From Saccoglossus kowalevskii (Eukaryota > Hemichordata > Enteropneusta > Harrimaniidae): a stretch of DNA of 15,931 bases. The notes under the pieces were generated by a model that saw only the letters and a list, made by a program, of their open reading frames with translations, did no database searches and was not told the origin of the DNA. The stretch covers positions 463,279-479,209 of the forward strand of contig NW_003138322.1 in assembly GCF_000003605.2 (NCBI RefSeq), read 5' to 3'. Positions 8,506 to 15,931 of this stretch are shown here, in pieces; position 1 is the stretch's first letter, and each line of letters begins with the position of its first letter. The translations under genes and the position numbers were made by a program.

Positions 8506-8548
8506 GCTTCAGGTGCTTTATAGTTAACAGAGCGAAGAGTTGCACCTG
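8454..8548. promoter_or_regulatory. cluster of three CACCTG E-boxes
   Basis: CACCTG occurs at 8455-8460 and 8543-8548, and CAGGTG at 8510-8515. The first two boxes lie in a perfect 8 bp inverted repeat, GCACCTGA at 8454 and TCAGGTGC at 8509. CACCTG is the preferred site of Snail, ZEB and some bHLH factors. The cluster is 600-690 bp upstream of the FGF start codon, where a proximal enhancer could be. Overlap with the end of the 170 bp array means some boxes may derive from the repeat. Confidence 0.4.
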
Positions 8549-8719
8549 TTAGGACTGGCGTCCACACACCACCGAGTTTTGTCAATTAATAATACCATTT
8601 TTAGGCAACTGTAGCGTACTTTCGTTGACTCGGTCACACAATGTTACGTTAATATGTGTGAGCTGAGTATGTGTTGGTGGTAGGGGCAGGGGGTATACCC
8701 AGAATTGCCTCGTAGATTT

Positions 8720-8765
8720 TGGGCGACCGTATAAACGAAATTATGCCAACACAGTTATTATAAAT
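8720..8765 (+). promoter_or_regulatory. possible TATA region of the FGF gene
   Basis: CGTATAAACG near 8729 and TTATAAATTTAC near 8758 are the only TATA-like sequences close upstream of the candidate leader. No initiator or second element confirms either. Confidence 0.2.
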
Positions 8766-8875
8766 TTACAAAACAACATTTTGATTTCAATATAATGAGA
8801 ACGAATTCATGTAAGTGAACAAATATTTTATTTGTTCGATGATTTGTTGAAGTTGTACCCATTTGTCTGTTCCAG

Positions 8876-9146
8876 GCTCCCTGCATCGAAATGAATTCTT
8901 CCAAGATTTGAAGCTTTACTCGCTTCGCGCGTTTTACACGGGTATTTGCACCGTCCGTAGCAACAGATATTGCATTCGACGCGACGTTCGGCTTGTATTA
9001 AAAGTCGACCAGTATCGCTCGCGGTATTATATTTCGTTGAACTAGACGCCGCGCCGCATGGGCCTCTAGGGATTTCGAAAATATTACAGCCAGGCCATGC
9101 ATAATTAAAAAAAAACACGCAGCATACTGAACTTACATTGTGGAAG
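8876..9146 (+). other. candidate 5' leader of the FGF mRNA with short upstream ORFs
   Basis: A good splice acceptor (TTGTCTGTTCCAG, ending 8875) precedes this stretch, so it could be the start of an exon that continues into the FGF coding region. It could equally be contiguous leader from an upstream promoter. Three minimal upstream ORFs are present: 8891-8911 (six codons), 9058-9069 (three codons) and 9097-9108 (three codons, G at -3). Each stops before the FGF start. A TAA at 9102-9104 closes the FGF frame upstream, so the main coding sequence cannot extend further back without splicing. The antisense open frame over 9118-8828 has no recognisable content. Confidence 0.35.
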
Positions 9147-9435
9147 ATGCGATTTTTTTACTACCTCGTCGTTTTGGGGTTGACGACATTAGCATCGACG
9201 AGCGAGTCCCGAGCAGTGTCGACGGAGTTACGAAACTCACGGGAAGTACCCCTTGCAGATGACGATGGGGAACTTGAAGACGACTGTGTGTGCCGGAGTG
9301 TGTCACCTAAAGCCAATTTGAAAGCATACCGAGATGCCCTTAATTATCGCCAACTATACTGTTTAACTGGTTACCATTTACAGATATTGCCCGATGGCAC
9401 AGTGAATGGAACGCGGAAAGACCACAATCTATACG
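9147..9435 (+). CDS. fibroblast growth factor, FGF9/16/20-like, first coding exon (partial gene)
   Basis: Secreted ligand of FGF receptor tyrosine kinases; only the N-terminal 96 residues are here. I start at the ATG at 9147 (A at -3); the frame is open back to a stop at 9102 but has no earlier ATG. Residues 1-22 form a signal peptide ([12 protein letters not shown], then small residues). Residues 38-46 are acidic. The FGF core begins at about residue 68, with [21 protein letters not shown] and KDHNLYG. This matches the RQLYCRTGFHLEI...GTRKDH region typical of vertebrate FGF9/16/20 better than FGF8 or FGF1/2 types. Cysteines are at 47, 49 and 72, and C72 is the conserved LYC cysteine. NGT at 87-89 is an N-glycosylation sequon. 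The exon ends one base into the Gly codon (phase 1), at the position where vertebrate FGF exon 1 ends. The FGF assignment is strong and the subfamily likely. The rest of the protein lies outside the recognised sequence. Confidence 0.92.
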
Positions 9436-9441
9436 GTAAGA
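9436..9441 (+). other. splice donor of FGF exon 1 (G|GTAAGA)
   Basis: GTAAGA follows the first base of a glycine codon and fits the donor consensus. Reading through instead gives GKIPH and a stop at 9450-9452, before any of the remaining FGF core, so splicing here is required. Confidence 0.88.
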
Positions 9442-11948
9442 TACCACACTGAAAAAACTTACATTAATTTTTATTTTGTTATGCGCTCCGCGTGTTTGGT
9501 ATTTCAGCTAAGTCAGAGATAGGTCATAACGGTCATCATTGCAATGTAACGTGACCCCTCATCGCATATATGCAATCCAACACCCACGGCTTTCTGCATA
9601 TGAATTGTCAAGTGGTTGTCTCATTCATTTAATATTACAGTGTGTTTTATTAAGTTTACGCACATGTCAACCTTGCCTCGAACGCGAAAACAAGTGCATT
9701 TGTCTATCTTTTATAACGTTCTAAACCACGACTGTTGGAGCTTAGGGTCACCGCCCATCGAGCGGCCACCCAGCTGGGTACGTTTATTTTTACAAATGGT
9801 ATGGGTACAACTTTCGGGAATTTTACCAATATCTGGCATGTTCTGTGAATTTATAATCTGTATTTGGGTCAAAGCTACTGGCAGTGTTGTGAGATTTTTT
9901 TTTTGGTGACACACTGCGTCGGTGAACGAAGACTGGGTAATACTGTAGTCTATTTGCCGACAAAGGCAATCAGCTGGGCTTAATACCCTTCCACGGTGTG
10001 CAGCTATTGTACTAGCCATTGTGTTGCAAGCTACTGTAGTCCACCGAACTTTTGACAGGTGGCAAAAGGAAACTTTACACAGACTTATATTTATGTCAAA
10101 TTGTCGAGCTGAAAAAAGAAAGATTTGGTCGGTAGTGTCTTAAGTTACTAATGATGGGGAAGGGCCTTTCAACGCGACAACTTAGGCAGAAAAGACGTCT
10201 GCTTCTCCAACTAGTTGAGACTTGTTCCCTTTCTGTGCGCATCTGGATTACGTTTTAGGAGAGGATTTGAAAATAAACTGGTGTACGAATGCACCAATAC
10301 CACGCTCGTTCACGTCTATGTTTTACCCCGTGTTTTACTTTATATACTAGACTATGTATGTCATTTTGTAAAATGAAACCACATTAAGACGCACATCCCA
10401 AGAAATTACACAACTACTTGGATCTATTCTAATGTAAAGATATTAACAACTGAGCTTTGCTTTTTCAAGATTGAAGTTGTACGCGTTTTAACATTTTCAG
10501 ACAAATGAGTTATGAAAGCAAACATGTAAATCGAAATATAGCAGTTGCAACGCTTCATTTTGCATCAATGAAATAGCAAGATTTCGTAATGTAGCAGGCA
10601 TTTTTTTCGTGATCGAAAATGCTCGTCTGGTCATTTTGGCGAAGAAATCATTTTTGGCCCTACGTCACTACACGTAAACGAAACTGTCCGTAAAACAAAC
10701 GAACCTACTTTTATATATACGACCTTCACAGTATCACAGATGATGAGATTCCTGTAAATCAGTGAAAGGTACATAATGTGCTAACCTTCAATGTAACGGC
10801 TAACAAATATGGAGCGCTACAGGGGGCAAGAACTCAGAGTTATTTTTAAAATTGCGAAATGCTTTGTGATAGTACTTGTTTTTTTGTGATGAGCATCGAG
10901 GGAATTCTTTGCGGTTACTGGATAGACATATTGGCAGAAATGTTGATAGTGAAACATTAATTTATTGTATTATGGCATTTTTACACGTGTGTACAGCCCC
11001 GTCAATGATAGAAAAAACAACAGTATTCATTCAACAAAGATCATTGGGGACTTCAGGCGTACGCGTTAAGTGAAGAGTAGCCACCACATTTTATGGTTAC
11101 GCGCAAATTGGACGTGCGCTGACACTAACAATTTTAGTGGCAATTCATAAACAGGTTAAAATTAATAATCGTTTTAGAACACAGAGTGGAATTCGTAATT
11201 GGTAGATGTAGTCGCAAAAGCTTTTGAGTGGGTGATATCACGTGGTAATACTACCCTGGTACTATGGACGAGTAGAAATGACCCGCTTGTTACTTTGACT
11301 CGAATCATCGGACACGTAATTGCAATGTCACCGGTTGCCTCCTTCAATATATTGAGTTACACCACAAATATTATTGTTAGTTATTAATATGAACATTGTG
11401 AAATCGATAACCCATCCTCTAACCTTCGATTCCCATGCACATGAATCAGTCTGTGTATGTGTTCTGGCATATTGGAATGGACTCAACGGAACACTTCGTG
11501 GACTGAGATTTACCCCACGCTTGGACTGGCTGTCAGTGCTGGTAACACCAGTTTTTAAAATACAGCATCTGAAGCTGAAACTCACACTATTTTACATTTG
11601 ATGAGTTAGGCAGACACCATATGCATGTGTCCAGATGTTCCCTGCGATGTGTTTACATACTACACCCACTTCATAAAACGTTACACACGTACAAACACGT
11701 TTTACGGCTTCATTGGTGTGGAATAGTCTCGTATTTCGCACTCTTGTATAATGTTTATGGTAGTGTAAACAAGGTGTTATCGGACACTGTCAGGAGGAAT
11801 GCTTTCTCAATTGCAATGTAGCCACATGGTAAACGATATTATTCAATTACAATGTAAGCCTACTTGAATCGTCTATATTCCAAACTCCCCTTTACATCAT
11901 CTATATTGACCCGCTACGCTCTCGTTGGTGATCTAAGACTATTTTTTA

Positions 11949-12165
11949 TGAATGTTTTCGATTTAAACATTTTTGTTTTTTTCGGACGAGGTCACAGTTT
12001 TCTGTACGTGGTGGACTGTGGCCCCGGACTAATTGGTAATCTCAAGCTGTAGTCGGTTGTTAAAACCAACTTTCCTGAATGTTTTCGATTTAAGCATTTT
12101 TGTTTTAGGACAATATCACAGTTCTCATACTGGGTGGACTGTGGTCCCGGACTAATTGGTGATTT
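11949..12165. repeat. 127 bp tandem duplication, two diverged copies
   Basis: The copies run from 11949 to about 12042 and from 12076 to about 12165. Shared blocks are TGAATGTTTTCGATTTAA, CATTTTTGTTTT, TCACAGTT and GGTGGACTGTGGYCCCGGAC followed by TAATTGGT. A less similar ~33 bp lies between them. Both encode VDCGPGLIG in one frame, with a silent C/T difference, but neither copy has a coherent longer frame. Confidence 0.8.
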
Positions 12166-12241
12166 CTGGCAGCTAATGAGATAAGTTCGCCATAATCGTC
12201 GCTATAACTGATATCATAATTATATAAACATGACGCGACCG

Positions 12242-12296
12242 TGACGTATGCAACGTGTGCGGCATGACGCCTGTGGCGCCTCAACGCTATGCAAAT
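12242..12296. promoter_or_regulatory. CpG-rich patch with CRE-like and octamer motifs
   Basis: TGACGTAT at 12242-12249 is one base from a CRE. ATGCAAAT at 12289-12296 is a perfect POU octamer. Between them lies a CpG-rich stretch in otherwise AT-rich intron. Such a combination can mark an intronic enhancer; there is no further support. Confidence 0.25.
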
Positions 12297-12546
12297 AACA
12301 ATGTTTTCCGACCGCGGGGTATTTGACTACGAAAAACTTGACTGTAAATGCCATGTCATTCCCGTATGTAGCCTAGGAGTATTTGGCTGCGCCCACTGAT
12401 ATATTGACAGAAGAGCTTCACACCAATTACACAGCGCACATTGGGTCGAATAGCATACATATATTCTAGATGGGAAATTTTACAGTGCTAAACAAAACAA
12501 ATGGCCGTCATCAACATCCTATATTCTGCCGTATCCCATGCGAAAA

Positions 12547-12884
12547 CACCAATCCTCGGGGGCGGAGCTACGTCACAAGACGTTCCACGTTGCTACGACG
12601 CGCACCGCTGTACATGCATTTCTATGGGCTCTGTGCGCGCTGCTGTGGAACGACGGTCGAGTCGGTGAAAGTTCGAGAAAACAACACAAACTCAACTTTG
12701 AAGTAATCCCGAACAACCAAATTTATATATGTTACACACGTAGGGCTAATCGTGTTACACTGTTCAGAAGAGTCTCAACAATCATCCCAAAGTACCGTTT
12801 TTTGCGAGTTTTTGGCCTTTGTTTTCACCGCCGCTGGTTACCAGGAGGTGAAAATGTTCTGATGTCCGCCCCCGAGGATAGGTG
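12547..12884. mobile_element. 338 bp TIR element with internal hairpin
   Basis: The left end CACCAATCCTCGGGGGCGGA (12547-12566) is matched, inverted, at 12865-12884 with a single difference in 20. No clear target duplication is seen and the boundary may lie a few bases further out. Inside, CGTTCCAC (12581-12588) with CGCGCAC (12599-12605) pairs with GTGCGCG (12633-12639) and GTGGAACG (12645-12652), forming an interrupted hairpin. The longest ATG frame of the window (12538-12924, 128 residues) and another frame at 12470-12706 overlap this element. Neither resembles a transposase or any family I know, and one starts and ends just outside the element. I treat it as a non-autonomous DNA transposon. 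Confidence 0.65.
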
Positions 12885-13177
12885 CATTTCTACTTTAAAT
12901 CCACACGTGTCAAATTCTCTATAGAAATTATGTTGAAAGAAAAATCCATAAATATCCATTCTGAGATTGTTGTTCATTATCAGGACTTAGCCAGCGAGTT
13001 TTTTTCTTCATAGAGCTTTACGTGTTTTTAAAAGACATAAAACGACTCCAATATTCACACTAATGAGTGCTTCCTTGAATTCACAGTATTCATTTTTAAA
13101 TGTTAAATGTTAAAACATTCGATAGAATGGGGATATATGTCTTGAGATGTGAGATGTATTCCTGTCTTTCGTCTAAG

Positions 13178-13208
13178 CACAGACCCTCAACACTGTGGAG
13201 GAACTGTG
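13178..13208. repeat. imperfect hairpin related to the palindrome at 6808
   Basis: CACAGACCCTC (13178-13188) pairs with GAGGAACTGTG (13198-13208) at 9 of 11 positions, with loop AACACTGTG. The arm differs from the arm of the 6808-6831 palindrome by a single base over 11, so the two are probably copies of one hairpin repeat. Confidence 0.6.
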
Positions 13209-14372
13209 ATCTAAGGTGAGACTCTTAGGAGCCATACTTGTATAATGACATGGCATATACTGTCAGTAACTCGAGACAATTGTCAATATTATGAATGTTA
13301 ATCAGGCTTATTATGTAGTTGGATTGCATATAACTTGTGTCTCTGCCATCATTTATACAACACCCTGGTCTCCAAAACCCGTACATAATCCAAGCTTTCA
13401 CACTCCTTTGGATTTGCTCTAAGGACCACTCGGCTAAAGGTTGTCTACTCAAGCTTGGAATAGGTTTTCAATTTTACGTTCTGTTGTCTGTAAATTCGCA
13501 CCCAGTTTCGCGTACATGCTGGTGTAAAAGACAATACTTTTCTCACCCAGTAATTGTGTACAAGAGGAATCTTGAATTTATTTACACCGTAGGTTAGTTC
13601 CATGTGATACTTTATTAAGGTAGAAGTGTAGTATTTCATGGTCTTCTTTGTTTTGTTTTTTCAAAAATCGAAGCCGCCAAAAATTGTTTACCAAAAATAA
13701 TATCCCACTACATTAACTAACGACTATTCATTGCAAGGGTTGTCCCTGCACGCATCTGACCATAGTAATTTGATGGTTAAAAGTCTGACACATGTAAACA
13801 AGTAAAACTATAGAAATGTTTAATTATTGATATTTTGCTGAGCGATGTATTTCATCAATTAAATGACAAAGAACAAATAAAACTTATTTCCATGGAAACA
13901 ATTACTTTGTGATTTTATCATAACGTAACGTCCTGTTTTGACCTGAATTAACAAACAAAACAAATAATTCTCGTACCCGAAGTGTTTTCTTTGACTTTTC
14001 CAATAGCCATTCAGAAAATTGTTTTGTTAGCAGAGTTACAAATGCTCATTCAGTACTTGCATATGTCTAAGTCGAGTGCCCGGATGTTATCTCCACATTG
14101 ACATGGCTGTACTCAATGTCATCCCCAGGTCAAATATCACGTGATGTGTTCATTGTATACTTTCTTTTATTGTCTTTTTTTTGGTTAAGTTCTGAGGAGT
14201 TGTTAGGCATAATAAGGCCTTAGTAAGAGATCATAATGACTGCTTATCCTTTGTGAAACGCATCATACAAGGTACGAATCTAGACTTCGCATTTGCTCCA
14301 ATTAGCTTAGGAATCTAGGAATTAGCATGTCGTACAAAGATTGAAGCATACAACAACTAAACACAACAATGA

Positions 14373-14625
14373 CTACAATACACTACAATACAATACCAGC
14401 TGCTTTATAATTAATATAACTTATTAAAATACCTTTTCTGTTTTGTTTTTTCTAACCATTTCTTGTTCTTCGTTTTTATTTGATTTGATTATGTTTTCAC
14501 TTTGTCTTCATTTGTATTTTTCGTCTTGCCATTCTATATGTATTTGAAACTTTATTGTATTTTAAAAATCCAGATCCTGAACAGGATATGATTTCAATAA
14601 AGGCATTACTTACTTACTTACTTAC
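14373..14625 (+). mobile_element. retroelement-like 3' tail ending in (TTAC)5
   Basis: A T-rich stretch leads into ATCCTGAACAGGAT (a 6 bp-arm hairpin near 14573-14586), then AATAAA at 14596-14601, then five perfect TTAC units at 14606-14625. Non-LTR retrotransposons of several clades, and the SINEs that use them, end with a short hairpin, a polyadenylation-like signal and a short tandem repeat. No reverse transcriptase frame lies upstream, so this would be a 5'-truncated copy or a SINE. The left boundary is arbitrary; a small CTACAATACA direct repeat occurs near 14373-14395. Confidence 0.4.
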
Positions 14626-15129
14626 ATTTTTAAAATTTTCAAATCATTTCATACTTTCTAAATTCTTCGCCAAGTTCGATTGTGACTTGTCTCGTATTGA
14701 TATTTGGGAGATTTCATTGTAATCGCAGTTTTAATATCACGACGCATCACGTTGTGTTGGATGTTATTTCGTGATGAATGAAAATTTATATCATGTTTAT
14801 ACTATCATCGGTCACACATTAAGATTTCATGCAAACACAGAAATAACTTTAAGCCTACTTGATATCCAACTTCATAAACTCCAAAGTATTTTACAAGATA
14901 GTCCAGGAGGTTTCCAGTTATTCACGAGTTTGTCAAACACCCCATTGTTATTAGCAATACAATGTCGTGTCGTTGCGGTATTGTGACTCATCCTTGGGCT
15001 CTGTGTATATACCACTGATGTCAGTACAATAAACAGGATTGGAAACTACGTACGCAGGGGGTAGAGAAATCGAGTGTAGTCTATACCTTGTTTTGGAACT
15101 TTTATTTTTAATGGAACATATTGTGTACT

Positions 15130-15295
15130 TTAAAGCAGGAGGGTCGTCACCTGCGCACGCGCGGGAATTGAGTCCTAGGCGACGATAACAACACACGCTA
15201 AAACCGCAAAGGATCATGCGTAGATGCTTGTTTGTAAACAATGACACGCTAATGGCCACCTGACGCATGCGTAGGTGACGACTCCCTCGCTTTAA
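15130..15295 (-). mobile_element. TTAA-flanked MITE family, copy 2
   Basis: This 166 bp element is the inverted relative of 7074-7238 (about 88 % identical). Both ends here carry an intact TTAA (15130-15133 and 15292-15295), followed inward by AGCAGGAGGGTCGTCACC on the left and, on the reverse strand of the right end, AGCGAGGGAGTCGTCACC. The ends pair as terminal inverted repeats of about 30 bp with one-base offsets. There is no coding capacity; the 126-residue minus-strand frame at 15331-14951 runs through the element and into its flanks and is not a gene. Confidence 0.85.
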
Positions 15296-15901
15296 AGTTG
15301 TATAAACTGGAAAGCAGTGACATAGTCGCATATCGGAGTATCGCTTTGGATCATTACATTTCTCAACATTTTAAAAATATAATTTATGTACAATAACAGA
15401 TAAAAAAAAACATGTGCTTTGCAGACATAACCGTCATGCAATGCGCCTTCAAATATCGTGAAAACGAACACGATATTTCACACGCGTGGTATACGTCGCT
15501 GGCATGGGAGCTACGAACTCGACGCTGCGGCGAATGATATGTGGAGCTTTAATATATTATATATCTCTGCGTAACTGGGAAGTCTGAATTCATTTGTACA
15601 AGCCGTATGTGTGAAACATTGGACAATCGTTTCCGAAAATTAAACTAAAACCACGTGTCGGTGACATCCTAGCCTGAAAGCCGAACCATCTGTTAACTAT
15701 TACCACGATACACATATCGCGATAGCTAATGCTATAATTGTAGGCTTCAAACCAGCCGGTGGCTGAACCAAGGAATAGTATTTCCAAACGACGAAATTTT
15801 TATGAGATGTTTACATTCAACGTTCGAAAACAACATTGATCAATCACCGCCCACTTTGAACTCATAACGTAAACTACACTAAGTATTCGAACAGTTTATG
15901 T

Positions 15902-15931
15902 CAGGCCCGTAGTTTGGGGGGGGGGGGGTCG
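15902..15931. repeat. poly-G run, possible edge of a dispersed element
   Basis: CAGGCCCGTAGTTT (15902-15915) is followed by thirteen G (15916-15928) and the window end. A short GC-rich lead running into a G tract resembles the left TIR of the element at 3539, so an element may begin here and continue beyond the window. Confidence 0.4.

Larger units (their letters stand above)
9436..15931 (+). other. FGF intron 1 (5' part), or intron plus intergenic DNA
   Basis: FGF exon 2 is usually about 100 bp and encodes the strands with the VSIxG...LYLxM...GxLxGS pattern. I looked for this on the plus strand through to the right edge and did not find it, though a 100 bp exon can be missed by eye. At least 6.5 kb therefore separates exon 1 from exon 2. 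The stretches not listed separately (9442-11948, 12166-12546, 12885-14372, 14626-15129, 15296-15901) hold AT-rich DNA with no recognisable coding, tRNA or element structure. A 12 bp palindrome ACCCAGCTGGGT sits at 9768-9779. Confidence 0.6.

Noticed and set aside
8828-9118. 96-residue minus-strand frame with several cysteines, antisense to the FGF leader
   Set aside because: It starts at a non-ATG codon and the cysteine spacing matches no domain known to me.
9616-9909. 97-residue plus-strand frame after FGF exon 1, possible exon 2
   Set aside because: It lacks the FGF exon 2 pattern (VSIxG, LYLxM, GxLxGS) and reads as low-complexity hydrophobic sequence.
9711-10019. 102-residue minus-strand frame
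   Set aside because: It overlaps the above frame antisense and has no domain, homology or promoter support.
12538-12924. 128-residue plus-strand frame as a genuine gene
   Set aside because: It nearly coincides with an inverted-repeat element and overlaps another open frame in a different phase, so a fortuitous frame in GC-rich repeat DNA is more likely.
14951-15331. 126-residue minus-strand frame
   Set aside because: It runs through the TTAA-flanked MITE copy. The other MITE copy has different frame breaks, so no protein is conserved.
1-15931. CRISPR array, tRNA or rRNA genes, bacterial operon or other compact gene system
   Set aside because: The tandem repeats have diverged units without spacer structure. 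No cloverleaf with a proper T-arm was seen, and no cluster of coding genes exists.

Overview
The window is eukaryotic nuclear DNA, AT-rich with short GC-rich islands. It holds very little coding sequence and many small repeats. Its style (homopolymer-G runs, small inverted-repeat elements, degenerate minisatellites, a retroelement-like tail ending in a tetranucleotide repeat, one short exon in kilobases of non-coding DNA) suggests a marine invertebrate such as a hemichordate, cephalochordate or lophotrochozoan. I cannot settle the phylum from sequence alone. There is no bacterial, viral or organellar gene content.

The one convincing coding segment is a first exon at 9147-9435 (+). It encodes a signal peptide, an acidic linker and the first strands of a fibroblast growth factor core, closest by eye to the FGF9/16/20 subfamily. 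It ends in a phase-1 splice donor (GTAAGA), and no exon 2 was recognised downstream. The roughly 6.5 kb from 9436 to the right edge is therefore read as part of intron 1. A possible 5' leader (8876-9146) carries three very short upstream ORFs, and three CACCTG-type E-boxes lie about 0.6-0.7 kb upstream of the start codon.

At the left edge (334-527) three heat-shock-element triplets and TATA-like boxes look like a stress-inducible promoter facing left. Its gene would lie almost entirely outside the window.

The rest is mostly repeats. There are five inverted-repeat elements: an 8-9 bp target-duplication element at 3539-3885, a TA-flanked MITE at 4598-4809, two oppositely oriented TTAA-flanked copies of one ~165 bp family at 7074-7238 and 15130-15295, and a 338 bp element at 12547-12884. 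There are tandem arrays with periods of about 35 bp (1503-1690), 29 bp (2739-3058) and 170 bp (7685-8505), and one 127 bp two-copy duplication (11949-12165). Two related short hairpins lie at 6808 and 13178.

No new multi-gene system is visible. The most informative items are the FGF exon, the heat-shock-type promoter and the small mobile-element families.
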